NCBI GenBank assembly: GCA_051295955.1
Contig: JBPDWA010000008.1
Location: 86,022 to 150,021 of the forward strand
Origin: Enterococcus faecalis_A
GTDB taxonomy: Bacteria; Bacillota; Bacilli; Lactobacillales; Enterococcaceae
Length of the DNA stretch: 64,000 nt
Reading direction: 5' to 3'
Shown: piece after piece, positions 47,469-56,114 of the stretch
Position numbering within the stretch: the first letter of the stretch is position 1
How the letters are laid out: each line of letters starts with the position of its first letter
Program-made: the position numbers and the translations under genes
The notes under the pieces: generated by a model
Seen by the model: the letters and a program-made list of their open reading frames with translations, nothing else
Told to the model about the DNA's origin: nothing
Databases searched by the model: none

Positions 47469-48283
47469 GGGTTCTATAGTAAAGCTTAAAAATGAATAAT
47501 AGGTGATCTATTTAGAAGATTTCTTAAGCTGGAATCCCTAGTAAATCCTTGACCTTGATTTCAGTGCAAACCGAAAAACCGAAGAGATTTCCCTCTTTTC
47601 GGTTTTTCTTGTATATTCCTCGAATCGTTTCTATGCCTTTAATCGTGGTTGAAGCGGTACGTAGGCTTTGATAGAGTCTACTGCGACGTTTCATCGGACG
47701 ATGATCTTGCTCATCAAATTGTCCAAATACTTCAAGGTCCAATGTTCTGTCTTCTTATAGAAATCAGCTTTTTGTAATTTTTTAAACGCGCTACGGATAG
47801 AAGGCGCTTTATCCGTCACGAAAAACTTTGCTTCTATAAACTGTTTCTGACATCGTTTTAGAAAGGCATATGCTGCTTGCGGATCTCTTTTATTGCGTAA
47901 CCAAATATCTAATGTTAATCCCTCCGCATCAATGGCGCAATATAGTTAGTGCCACGTTCCTTTGATTTTGAAGATATTTCGTCCCATTTCCACGAACAAA
48001 AGGACTGTGTATTCTTCTTTTTCCATAGTTGATGGAGAATCTTACCGTATTCTTGTACCCAACGGTAAATGGTTGTGTGACAGACAGGAATGCCACGATC
48101 ATAAAGAATCTCTTGGACTTCTCGATAGCTGAGATTGTATCAAAGATAGTAGCCTACGGCGACAATAATCACATCTTTTTAAAATTGTTTGCTCTTAAAG
48201 TGAGCCATCTTCATTCCTCCAGGCTGTCATTTTTATCTAGTTTACCCTAAAATGGACTTATTAAAAATCTTTGCAACAGAACC
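47469..48283 (-). mobile_element. Degenerate IS1216-like element (IS6 family), copy A
   Basis: Right end AAATCTTTGCAACAGAACC (to 48283) is the IS1216-type terminal repeat inverted; left end GGTTCTATAGTAAAGCTT at 47469. The minus strand encodes the IS6 transposase in pieces: MAHFKSKQF, LSYREVQEILYDRGIPVCHT, TTIYRWVQEYG, then DEQDHRPMKRRSRLYQSLRT and the tail FGFSVCTEIKVKDLLGI, with at least five stops or frameshifts. About 815 bp. No 8-bp target duplication is visible. Confidence 0.85.
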
Positions 48284-48834
48284 TTCCTTATCGTTCTACT
48301 GTCTACCGCTATTTTGGATCCTGGAATAATTTTCTTAAAGAAGCGAATCTTTCTCCTGCTAGAAAACATTTCAAGGGTTATAAAAAAGACTTGACCGGAA
48401 AGACATACGGTCGCTTAACAGTACTCTATCCTACAAATAAAAAGTCTGGAGATAATCTTTACTGGCACTGTAAATGCAGCTGTGGTAAAGAAACCGATGT
48501 CTTGCGAAATAATTTAGTCCAAGGGACAACTAGATCATGTGGTTGTTTGAATCAAGAACAGTACATAAGAAACTTTCGGGAAACTTGGGAAGAAAGAAGA
48601 AAAACAGGAACGTCTATGATCAATCAAAGAGAACAGCTATCTAAGAATAATCGTACAGGGGTAAAGGGGGTTAGCCCGTATTATAGTAAGGGAGTTTTTT
48701 TAGGGTATAGGGCGTATATAACTTATAAAAGAAAGCAGTATTATGGAGGTATCTTTCCAACGATTAAAGAAGCGGCAGCAGCTCGAAAAAAACTAGAAAA
48801 CAAGTATTTTAATACTGAAAGCAAAGATGATTAA
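48271..48834 (+). pseudogene. Truncated AP2-domain homing-endonuclease-like gene
   Basis: The frame enters from the end of the IS (first four codons are IS sequence), so the N-terminus has been cut off. What remains: a homing-endonuclease-associated repeat (YRSTVYRYFGSWNNFLKEAN), a zinc-finger-like block with HCKCSCG and SCGCLN, and an AP2/integrase-like DNA-binding domain (GVFLGYRAYITYKRKQYYGG). Such proteins ride in phages and mobile DNA. Probably inactive. Confidence 0.7.
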
Positions 48835-49010
48835 AAAAGGTCTTTCTTTTGGAGTGAAAACCATTCGTACAGAACGTAATAAAAAACTAATCAACATGGG
48901 TTTGAATATGTTACACTAGTTTTTGTAGAAAAGTTATGACGGTGGCGACTTCTGAAAGGTGGTGGTGCTTATGAGAATGAGTACTGAAATCTATGAAAGG
49001 AGTAAGCCTT

Positions 49011-49157
49011 TTGTCCGCATTAGAAACAATGCAGTTGATTCTAAGCTTTGGTATGTTTACTATTGCTTTGATTAAACTGATTGTGGACTTGCTAAAAAAC
49101 GACAAAAAAAATAACCGTCATATCTTTGGCCAGATAACGGTTATTTTTAACCTATAA
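49011..49157 (+). CDS. Holin-like type I toxin (TxpA/Hol_Tox-like)
   Basis: 48 aa starting with TTG at 49011 after AAAGGAG. Core ALETMQLILSFGMFTIALIK matches the putative holin-like toxin family (xxxxAMQxMLxFGxFTxxLLxxI), one membrane helix and a charged KNDKKNNR tail. A terminator stem AATAACCGT ... ACGGTTATT with T5 overlaps the end of the frame. Toxins of this type are held by an antisense RNA from the downstream strand; repeats at 49158-49460 may encode it. Confidence 0.7.
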   Translation: MSALETMQLILSFGMFTIALIKLIVDLLKNDKKNNRHIFGQITVIFNL

Positions 49158-49460
49158 AAATCTGCTACCGTCTTAAACGGTTCTACATTAGAGAGGTATG
49201 TTGACGCATATTTCTCTTTTCTATTCTATTATACTCTATATTGGTAATAAAGTACAATAAGATGAAGCCGCTGTCTTTAACGGCTCTACAGTGGGGAGAT
49301 ATGTTCATGCATGTCTCTCTTTTCTTTTATAGTATACCATTGTTTTTACAATTTTCCAGAAATAGATTATTAAAGCTTAGGTTTATACTCCAAATTTACT
49401 ATGGATTCTTTCATATGTGTAGGATCACATAAGAGGTATGCGCTCGCATATCTTTTTTTT
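49158..49460. repeat. Repeated hairpin units beside the holin-like toxin
   Basis: Two related units: GCTACCGTCTTAAACGGTTCTAC, then ATTAGAGAGGTATGTTGACGC (from 49162); and CCGCTGTCTTTAACGGCTCTAC, then GTGGGGAGATATGTTCATGC (from 49266). A third short one, AAGAGGTATGCGCTCGCATATC, is at 49432. Each ends in a T-rich hairpin. On the minus strand TATACT at about 49331-49336 is a possible promoter. They could be tandem antitoxin RNAs for present and lost toxins. Confidence 0.45.
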
Positions 49461-49542
49461 ATGTAATAAGCTATGCATTGTTGTATATCATATTGAGATA
49501 TAGTTTTTTTCAGTTAATTAAGAAATGCTGGTCGAAAAAGGC

Positions 49543-49571
49543 TATACACCTTATTTTTCTTTATGTATAAT
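49543..49571 (+). promoter_or_regulatory. Promoter, shared type 1
   Basis: TATACA (49543-49548), 17 bases, TATAAT (49566-49571). The surrounding CTATACACC is repeated in the promoter at 49931 with the same spacing. Confidence 0.6.
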
Positions 49572-49671
49572 TTTATTATAAGTATCAGTTAATAAATAGA
49601 TAATTTCTAAATGGATAAATCATAAAGAAAATTAGTAAATAAATTAGACATATAAAGAGAGGGAGAAAGCA

Positions 49672-49839
49672 TTGAATAAAACACAACTAATCAAAATAAA
49701 AAGGTTAATAATAAACGAAGCAAACTACAAAGAAATGGAGGAAATAATATACGTAATGAGAGAGAGGAAAAAAATATTAGACTTAAAAAAAGAAGCTATC
49801 AAAAGGGAAAAAATATGCAAAAAAATAAAAGACAAGTAG
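49672..49839 (+). CDS. Small basic coiled-coil protein
   Basis: 55 aa from TTG at 49672 after GAGAGGGAGAAAG. Almost entirely helix, Lys and Glu rich (KIKRLIINEANYKEMEEIIY, VMRERKKILDLKKEAIKREK). No signal. It lies just before the type VII cassette and shares its promoter pattern, so it may belong to it. No family recognised. Confidence 0.55.
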   Translation: MNKTQLIKIKRLIINEANYKEMEEIIYVMRERKKILDLKKEAIKREKICKKIKDK

Positions 49840-49931
49840 TAACATGGGCTCTTGTCATTGTTTTATAGATAAAAACTCAAAAAATCTTACTATAACTAGC
49901 TAAAAAGTGATAAATAAGCTGCTAAAAAAAC

Positions 49932-49960
49932 TATACACCGTATCCTTTTTTGGCTATAAT
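49932..49960 (+). promoter_or_regulatory. Promoter of the LXG cassette
   Basis: TATACA (49932-49937), 17 bases, TATAAT (49955-49960), 38 bases before the first cassette gene. The motif CTATACACC and spacing are identical to the promoter at 49543. Confidence 0.65.
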
Positions 49961-49997
49961 TTAAATGTAAGAGACAGTCAATAAGGGGGTTATTATA

Positions 49998-50300
49998 TTG
50001 AATGGGAAAATTCAATCCAACGAAACAATTGCCGGCAGAATCTCAGAACAAATGAGTCAAGCAGCTACGCACTTAGTCTCAGGTCAAGCGCCGACTACAT
50101 TGGCTGAGAAAACCACAGTTACCGGAAATGTTGCAGCCAAGGTAAGTTTCACGAGTCTAATCAGTGCAAGTACGCGCTTATCCAACGCCTTAGCCCAAGA
50201 TGGCAATCACATACATAGCGTAGCCAAAGACTTTGCTAAAATTGATCAACAAATTCAACAGGAAATGAACGCTTTGAATCCATTTGTGGGGAAATTCTAA
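49998..50300 (+). CDS. Type VII effector partner, DUF3130/TIGR04197-like
   Basis: 100 aa from TTG at 49998 after AAGGGGGT. Helical, with the pattern of the small Lap-type targeting proteins next to LXG toxins (ISEQMSQAATHLVSGQAPTT, then TRLSNALAQDGNHIHSVAKDF, FAKIDQQI). It would pair with the LXG helix to present the toxin to the type VII secretion ATPase, encoded elsewhere. Stop overlaps the next start (TAATG). First gene of the cassette. Confidence 0.8.
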   Translation: MNGKIQSNETIAGRISEQMSQAATHLVSGQAPTTLAEKTTVTGNVAAKVSFTSLISASTRLSNALAQDGNHIHSVAKDFAKIDQQIQQEMNALNPFVGKF

Positions 50301-50647
50301 TGGATAAATTAGAAAAGATAAACGTAGAAATAAGGCAAATACAAACTCGTCAAGAGGACCTGATTGCCGAAAAAAGAAGCATAGCTGAAGGACAAGACCA
50401 GCTGACGAATCTTAGGCATAGAGAGCAACAGTTTTATCAAGAGTTACTTTCAACCAATGATGAGAGCGCTTCAGTTATTCAAACGTATGAAGATGAGGCA
50501 AGTATTCTTGATCAAAAAGCCCAAACGCTTTTAGCTGATAAAGCGGAAGCGTTAAAAAAAGAGCAGCGAAAGCTGAATGAACAAGAAGAAGTCCTATATG
50601 CCAAGCGCAAACGGTTAATAATGGAGGAGCAAGCCCATGAGTCTTGA
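50300..50647 (+). CDS. Type VII cassette protein, DUF5082-like
   Basis: 115 aa, a continuous coiled coil (VEIRQIQTRQEDLIAEKRSI, EEVLYAKRKRLIMEEQAHES). Such DUF5082-like proteins lie between the small partner and the LXG gene and form a complex with the toxin's N-terminal domain. Its end overlaps the LXG start (ATG 50637 inside the last codons). A second copy of its 3' half occurs at 53197. Confidence 0.8.
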   Translation: MDKLEKINVEIRQIQTRQEDLIAEKRSIAEGQDQLTNLRHREQQFYQELLSTNDESASVIQTYEDEASILDQKAQTLLADKAEALKKEQRKLNEQEEVLYAKRKRLIMEEQAHES

Positions 50648-52243
50648 TTTTTATGTTGGAGAAGTCCAGGCACAAACCAGTGCAGCGACGAAGTTGGCCG
50701 CAGAATATAGTCAGTTCTCCGGACAATTAAAAGATAGCGTCAATGCGTTTTTTACTGCTCCTTTAACCGGAAAAGCCTATGATTCGGCGAAGAGGCTTGG
50801 AGAGAAGCGTTCAGCTACGAGAAATAAGAGGAAATTCACGAAAATTGCTTTACAAATTTTTGTGAATTTCCTCTTATTTCCGAAGGAGTTGCTTCTGCTC
50901 CCGCCGTTTTTTCATTTTTAGAGTATTTACTACTTTTTGCATTCGTCTATCCGCCCTTGGCCAATGCCTTTATTCTTACGTGTGAGGCGTTTATCGAAGC
51001 CCATAAGAAACTACCGGACGAATTTAAAGCCCAAGTGGCTTCTATTGATGTTATTGAAGACCAACTAAAAGCGCAAATCAGTACCGGCCAAGAGCTGGTT
51101 CAAAGGATTGCCGACCTAATGGAACAGCAGAAAACAGAGAATTTAGGCTTAGAAAAACGCTATCTCAATGCCTGTGACACCGTGCAACGACTCCAGGAAA
51201 AGTTAGCCAACTTGTATGCCTTTAATGCCTATTCAGCAGGTATTTTTTCAGAGTACGAAGCAAACTTAGCTCTTTTAACAGCTGGCTTAGCCGAAGTAGA
51301 AAAAAACACCGCTTGGAACTCGAACAGTGGCGCTTTTGAACTGAGTAAGATCAATCTTAATTGGATTCAGCCAATCAACACAGCCTGGGAGAAACGGCAG
51401 AAAAAGATTGATGAAAAAGTAGCCAAAAACAAACTAGAGAACCAGGAAGTTACTTTTAAATTTGATGCATTTGGCAATGTTATTGGCGTCTATATTGACG
51501 GTGAGTTTGACAGTAAAGCAACTCTGGCTGTGACTGAAGCGATTGCTACAAATAATTGGGAAATTATCAAACAATTAGGCGTGGGGATTGCCGATAGTAT
51601 CTATCAAAATTTCGGATTAGAAGCTATAATGGGAGAACGGACACTTGATCTTGAAGCAGTGGGGACAGTCCCTTACAATGTAGGAAATTTAGCCGGAAAC
51701 CTAGCGTCACTGGTAGGTGCAGGGGCTGAATTTATTGGTGGCGGCATGTGGGCGCTAGGCAGTGGCTTTGCTTCAGCTATTACTGCGCCAATTTCAGGTG
51801 GTGCAAGTTTAGCTCTAGAGCCAGCAGCTGTACCTGTAACAGCTGGGATATGGACCCATGCCGGTAGCGTTGTAGTCAATGCCTTTACAAATCGTCCGTC
51901 AAGAAAACCATTTAATGAACAAGAAGCACGAGAAGCCGGAAAAAAGTACAAAATGAGTGATGAATATTTTGAAAAACATATAGTCAAGAATCATGGAAGT
52001 AAGTCCACAAAAACGGGAAAATCTAAATTTAGTGAAGGTTTTGATATTAAAAAGGGAATAAAAGAAACTTTGATAGACCAAAAATCAACTGTAACAAAAA
52101 ATACGAATAATCGTCCTGGCTATATATTTACAAAAGATTATGGCTATCCAATCGGAGTAAATGAATTTGGCCAATCAGTAACTAAATTGAAAGTAGTTAT
52201 TGGTGAAAATGGTGTAGTAATCACAGCATTTCCAATATATTAG
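50637..52243 (+). pseudogene. LXG-domain polymorphic toxin, interrupted
   Basis: N-terminus SLDFYVGEVQAQTSAATKLA begins an LXG domain (about 50637-51400). After SAKRL the frame is diverted by a palindromic insert and stops at 50921. It resumes in another frame at about 50940 (VYPPLANAFILTCEAFIEAH). The rest continues to 52243: a hydrophobic Gly/Ala segment (NLAGNLASLVGAGAEFIGGG), then a C-terminal toxin domain with FEKHIVKNHG, GYIFTKDYGYPIGVNEFGQS and the end KVVIGENGVVITAFPIY, reminiscent of CdiA-type BECR nucleases. It needs a type VII system. Probably no longer made whole. Confidence 0.8.
50821..50880. repeat. 26-bp inverted repeat inside the LXG gene
   Basis: Left arm 50821-50846 begins GAAATAAGAGGAAATTCACG; right arm 50855-50880 is its complement with a single mismatch; loop of eight bases. 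The flanks (about 50795-50950) do not fit an LXG domain, so this is the centre of a 130-150 bp insert, perhaps a MITE-like or snap-back duplication. Confidence 0.8.
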
Positions 52244-52256
52244 GAGGTACAATTTT

Positions 52257-52586
52257 ATGTCTATGGGTTTATATTTAGGGAGATCTAAAAAGAAGGTAGA
52301 TTATGATGGTGACTTTGCTAGTTTTCCGCAAGATATTAATGAATACGTTTTTGATAATCAACACTTACTACCTTTTGATGTAAGTCCTTTACTTCAAATT
52401 GATCCTTTTAGTGACACATTCTTAACTACAGAACAAGTGAAAAAACTTAAAGTGACTACAGAACATATATTACACTCTCCCGTGCTAAGATTTGATGAGT
52501 TAAATTACAATAGTTTAAAAAAAGTTCTAATTTTATTGAATAAGGCAATCGAAAAAGGGTTAGGCGTTTTAGTTGAGGGAGATTGA
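52257..52586 (+). CDS. Candidate immunity protein to the LXG toxin
   Basis: 109 aa, acidic, no signal or membrane helix. Starts 13 bases after the toxin stop, with TAGGAGGT. Paralogous to the protein at 52852: both have GLYLG/DFYFG, a VDYDGDFAS or ADYEGLHGA block, then FDVSPLLQIDPFSDT or FDVKLIIDLDPYGDT. Position and the presence of a paralogue beside an orphan toxin tip argue for immunity. Cytoplasmic. Confidence 0.7.
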   Translation: MSMGLYLGRSKKKVDYDGDFASFPQDINEYVFDNQHLLPFDVSPLLQIDPFSDTFLTTEQVKKLKVTTEHILHSPVLRFDELNYNSLKKVLILLNKAIEKGLGVLVEGD

Positions 52587-52622
52587 GTTGTTTAAATAAA
52601 GGAAAAAGAGAGGGGCTAGAAT

Positions 52623-52787
52623 GTGGCGAAAAAAATTTTAATAAGTTTAGCTAATAGAAATTTATTGATCTTTAGTGATGTCTTACAAAGCATTGAACCT
52701 GATCTGTATTGTTTTTTAGAAAGAAACGAAAGAGTCTATCCAAATATGATTGAAGACCCGTTGTTGATAGATAAAATACAAAATTGA
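52623..52787 (+). CDS. Short frame between the immunity genes
   Basis: 54 codons from GTG at 52623 behind AGAGGGGCT: KKILISLANRNLLIFSDVLQ and then LYCFLERNERVYPNMIEDP. Its last bases overlap the toxin-tip remnant in a different frame. It could be a small gene or the frameshifted upstream part of that tip. Low certainty. Confidence 0.35.
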   Translation: MAKKILISLANRNLLIFSDVLQSIEPDLYCFLERNERVYPNMIEDPLLIDKIQN

Positions 52788-52840
52788 AAGTCATTATTGA
52801 TGAAAGTGGAAGAGTAATTTCTGCTTATCCGATAAAATAG
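52784..52840 (+). pseudogene. Orphan toxin C-terminal tip
   Basis: The frame reads LKVIIDESGRVISAYPIK and stops, directly comparable with the toxin's own end LKVVIGENGVVITAFPIY. It is the last part of a second toxin domain of the same family, now without its body, followed after 11 bases by the second immunity gene. Typical residue of a polymorphic toxin array. Confidence 0.65.
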
Positions 52841-52851
52841 GAGGGGGAACA

Positions 52852-53184
52852 ATGGCCATAGATTTTTATTTTGGCAATACAATAGAAGAAGCGGATTATG
52901 AAGGATTGCATGGCGCTTTAACTGAAGAAGTAGGAGAATTAGTTTATCAAAATAAGGACTCACTCAATTTTGATGTAAAACTTATTATTGACTTGGATCC
53001 TTACGGAGATACTCTTTTGGATATAGACAAATGTAAAAATTTATATGACAGTATTTCTAATGTTTTAAACAGTGGATTAGTTGAAGAAATGAGTACGGAA
53101 GATTTTGAAGGATTAGAAAAATTGCAAACCTTATTAAAAATAGCGATTAAAACAGATAGAAAAGTTATAGGAATCGGTGATTAA
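52852..53184 (+). CDS. Candidate orphan immunity protein
   Basis: 110 aa, acidic, cytoplasmic, paralogous to the protein at 52257 (IDFYFGNTIEEADYEGLHGA, then VKLIIDLDPYGDTLLDIDKC and LKIAIKTDRKVIGIGD). RBS AGGAGGGGGA. It follows the orphan toxin tip and probably protects against a sister strain's toxin that carries that tip. Confidence 0.68.
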   Translation: MAIDFYFGNTIEEADYEGLHGALTEEVGELVYQNKDSLNFDVKLIIDLDPYGDTLLDIDKCKNLYDSISNVLNSGLVEEMSTEDFEGLEKLQTLLKIAIKTDRKVIGIGD

Positions 53185-53196
53185 ATTTACCACTAC

Positions 53197-53517
53197 ACTT
53201 TTCAACCAATGATGAGAGCGCTTCAGTTATTCAAACGTATGAAGATGAGGCAAGTATTCTTGATCAAAAAGCCCAAACGCTTTTAGCTGATAAAGCAGAA
53301 GCGTTAAAAAAAGAGCAGCGAAAGCTGATAGAACAAGAAGAAGTCCTATATGCCAAGCGCAAACGGTTAATAATGGAGGAGCAGGCCCATGAGTCTTGAT
53401 TTTTATGTTGGAGAAGTCCAGGCACAAACCAGTGCAGCGACGAAATTGGCCGAAGAATATAGTCAGTTCTCCGGACAATTAAAAGATAGCGTCAATGCGT
53501 TTTTTACTGCTCCTTAA
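53197..53517 (+). repeat. Second copy of the DUF5082 3' end and LXG 5' end
   Basis: Bases 53197-53515 repeat 50449-50765 with few differences, including the stop/start overlap and the LXG start MSLDFYVGEVQAQTSAATKL. The copy ends in a TAA after TAPL (53514-53517) and is then lost. It marks a recombination duplication of the cassette start. Confidence 0.85.
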
Positions 53518-53772
53518 CACCTCGCTAATTTTTTGAATCTACCATTATCCTCAAACCGCTAGAACTACCACCAATAAATATTATTTCATTTAAATTATAT
53601 TTATGCTAATGATTATGCTTTTCTTTAGTATTCTAATTACATGTAGACTTACTATATCAACATGCAAAATAATTAAATTTACACTATTCATATTTAGAAT
53701 CTCAACATTCGGATTCAAATATGCGTAACTTAATTTTATCAATACTAATTAAATACGTACTAACATTAATAC
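53518..53772. other. No gene seen
   Basis: AT-rich spacer between the toxin array and the prfA-like gene; a boundary between two accessory modules. Confidence 0.4.
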
Positions 53773-53806
53773 ATAAGAGCCAAAGAAACCTCTCTGGCTC
53801 TTTATT
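53773..53806. terminator. Terminator of the cytolysin-prfA operon
   Basis: AAGAGCCA (about 53777-53784) pairs with TGGCTCTT (about 53794-53802) a few bases beyond the prfA-like stop. T content is modest on both sides. Confidence 0.55.
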
Positions 53807-53809
53807 ATA

Positions 53810-54520
53810 CTACAAGTTTATTTCATTCCATTTCTCTCTTTCGCAAAGAAAATACCATTCCTCTATTTTAGGTGCCTTCGCTTTCAAGCTATCTATATTT
53901 AATATTTTTAGTTTACCTCTTTTTATAATTATTACTCCCTCTTTTTTTAAATCCGATAACAATCTAGACACGGATGATACATGTGCTATACCACAGGAAT
54001 TCCCCAATTCCTGTAAATTAGTTGCGAGTTCTATTACTATCTCATTATGAACGGTTTTCTTTCCAAATAAATATACCCAAGACAGTAGTTGCCCACTTAT
54101 TGCACCACATTTACCATTTAAAGAAAAATCACATATTTTTGACCATAAAAACGTTAATTGCTTCTGTAAACAATTTATAACATACATCATCACACTTTTA
54201 GACTTAGACATAAAAGTATTCAGTTGGTCTGCAGTCAAAAAATATAATTTAACTGTATCAGATACAACTTCAAGATTGTATTTACACATCACTTTGTCGT
54301 TAAATATCGATGTCGAAAGGACCAACACTTCACCTTTAATATGATGCAAATTAAAAATAGTTCCCTCCGCACTATCACTTGTCATTTTTAATATACCAGC
54401 TTCAAGAAAAAGACTTGAATAATTGTTTTTCCAGTAACTTACAATTATATCCCCTTTTTTATAAATTTTTGAACACAAGCCATTTAATTGGATTTGTTCC
54501 AAAAATATGTCTCTTTCCAT
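53810..54520 (-). CDS. prfA-like: PrfA-like virulence regulator (Crp/Fnr family)
   Basis: 236 aa (Listeria PrfA 237). Aligned from memory, the C-terminal half is strikingly alike: DFSLNGKCGAISGQLL here against DFSINGKLGSICGQLL; QELGNSCGIAHVSSVSR against QELGYSSGIAHSSAVSR; the last part APKIEEWYFL against APKLDEWFYL. The Gly equal to PrfA G145 is present (so not a locked-on form of that type), as are LQKQ (K122 region), K64, and S184 and R188 in the recognition helix; Tyr126 is Phe. It lies 21 bases after the cytolysin, in the same direction, with RBS AAGGTGGAG, so it should be made from the PrfA-box promoter: a positive loop. Confidence 0.93.
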   Translation of the reverse strand: MERDIFLEQIQLNGLCSKIYKKGDIIVSYWKNNYSSLFLEAGILKMTSDSAEGTIFNLHHIKGEVLVLSTSIFNDKVMCKYNLEVVSDTVKLYFLTADQLNTFMSKSKSVMMYVINCLQKQLTFLWSKICDFSLNGKCGAISGQLLSWVYLFGKKTVHNEIVIELATNLQELGNSCGIAHVSSVSRLLSDLKKEGVIIIKRGKLKILNIDSLKAKAPKIEEWYFLCEREKWNEINL

Positions 54521-54541
54521 TGCTCTCCACCTTCCATACTT

Positions 54542-56080
54542 TTACTGATTAACAATATCATTATAATACGGTGACAACGTTGTTCCCCATATTGAAATAT
54601 TTCGTTGCCTTACATTGGGCAAGTTCTTTTGGTCATACACCACATGCCACCAATCCCAAGCTAACCCTGTACATTCTTTGATTTTTATGTTGATATTTCT
54701 GGCATTAGCTTGAATTGGTATTTGCGTAGAAAATCCAGCCGTTTTATCCATATCATTTTCTTGCCAGCTAACGTGATTTTTCAATTCGTTTCCTTTATCA
54801 TCATAGCTAATTTCATCCCAATCAATATAATAACGTGCTATATATGCACCGCTATGATTTAAATTAATTTCGCCACCATGATATTCCTTGACTGTTGTCT
54901 CCACATAATCAGTAGAATTTTTAACTAATGCTTGCGTGTTATCCTTCATAAATACTGTACTGAAAGAGATCGGTACGGCTGGAGTATTCCTGTCAAAATT
55001 TTTCCCCTCATCGATTAACTCATGAATACTATCTAATGTACCATTAATAACTTTTATGCCTGAATTTGTACCGCCACCATAAACTATCGCATTAAACGTG
55101 GATTCTTTGATTAAATTATTCAACTCTACATTTGAAGTGACATCTTTACCATTTACAGCTGCATCTACTGCTAACTTGAACTTATTACTAGTATTGCTTG
55201 TCTCAATTGCAGCGTACACTGTACGCCCATAAGAGACACTTGAGACAAAAACAGGTGGGGCTTCGTTACTTACTCCCTGTCTTTGTAATTCCTCTGGCGT
55301 TACTCTATCAGAAAAATATTGTTCTGGCGTAGCCTTTGTATCAGTATTTACAGTATAATAAATTTGTTTGAATTTCAAGAAAATACATTGTTTTTCCCCT
55401 TTACTAATGGAAGAAAAATCAATATTAAGCTTCTGAGACACTAAATTAACACCTAACCCTAATTGTGTCTCTAATTGTGACATACTATATGTTTGAGCTT
55501 GCTCATATTCTACTTTTGCAGGTACCTGTTCGTATTGAGGGTACTTTTTGATCCATACATCAATCATATCATTTATAGCACTTTGAGTGTTTCCGCCATC
55601 AGGCTTATCAATACATCTTTGATTGTCTGTACCAGTTAATCCTGGTAAATCAATTGTAAGTTTCAATCCTTTTTTTTCAGCTGGAACAACTGTGGGTCTA
55701 CCTTCAGCTAAATCTCTATTTGCTAAATATACGGCACCTGGGTAAAGAGTTCCTTCCCCCGCAGATAGATGAGAAATATCTGCAGTTCCTGAACTTAAAC
55801 TTTTCAATTTCTTTTCCATTACATAGAATACTCCATTTCTCCAATCAGACTGAGTATTAGGTAAATTACTTATACTATCTCCTTGGAAACTTAATATTTT
55901 CAAAGGATCATAGTTAAGAGAGTAAATTAAGTTGTTAATAGTATTTTTCTTTACAGCTAACCGGCTATTCGCTTTCTTGATTTCAGCCGCATCATCTCTA
56001 TTCTGCCAAGAAATGCTCAACCCAAAACATGCTAGAAAGGCCCCTACTGCCAACAAATGGCTCTTTAATTTTTGATTCAT
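54542..56080 (-). CDS. Cholesterol-dependent cytolysin (listeriolysin-like)
   Basis: 512 aa from ATG 56080 after GGAGAGA. A secreted pore-forming toxin: signal peptide (SHLLAVGAFLACFGLSISW), then the CDC fold (VYLANRDLAEGRPTVV, LKLTIDLPGLTG, KQIYYTVNTDTKATPEQYFS, PPVFVSSVSYGRTVYAAIET, VYGGGTNSGIKVI). The undecapeptide is ECTGLAWDWWH at about 469-479 (canonical ECTGLAWEWWR), with the activating Cys. The Thr-Leu cholesterol pair is in GTTLSP at about 501-502. The Pro-rich PEST-like segment of listeriolysin is absent. Thr447 aligns with LLO Leu461. No stops; it appears functional. First gene of an operon with the PrfA-like regulator. Confidence 0.97.
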   Translation of the reverse strand: MNQKLKSHLLAVGAFLACFGLSISWQNRDDAAEIKKANSRLAVKKNTINNLIYSLNYDPLKILSFQGDSISNLPNTQSDWRNGVFYVMEKKLKSLSSGTADISHLSAGEGTLYPGAVYLANRDLAEGRPTVVPAEKKGLKLTIDLPGLTGTDNQRCIDKPDGGNTQSAINDMIDVWIKKYPQYEQVPAKVEYEQAQTYSMSQLETQLGLGVNLVSQKLNIDFSSISKGEKQCIFLKFKQIYYTVNTDTKATPEQYFSDRVTPEELQRQGVSNEAPPVFVSSVSYGRTVYAAIETSNTSNKFKLAVDAAVNGKDVTSNVELNNLIKESTFNAIVYGGGTNSGIKVINGTLDSIHELIDEGKNFDRNTPAVPISFSTVFMKDNTQALVKNSTDYVETTVKEYHGGEINLNHSGAYIARYYIDWDEISYDDKGNELKNHVSWQENDMDKTAGFSTQIPIQANARNINIKIKECTGLAWDWWHVVYDQKNLPNVRQRNISIWGTTLSPYYNDIVNQ

Positions 56081-56114
56081 TCTTATCTCTCCTTCAATCT
56101 TATTTATATCAATA

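Noticed and set aside
47469..48283. Target-site duplication for the IS1216-like copy A
   Set aside because: The eight bases on each side do not match, so recombination or decay has removed it.
49158..49460. CRISPR array or attachment sites
   Set aside because: Units differ too much and form hairpins; no integrase nearby.
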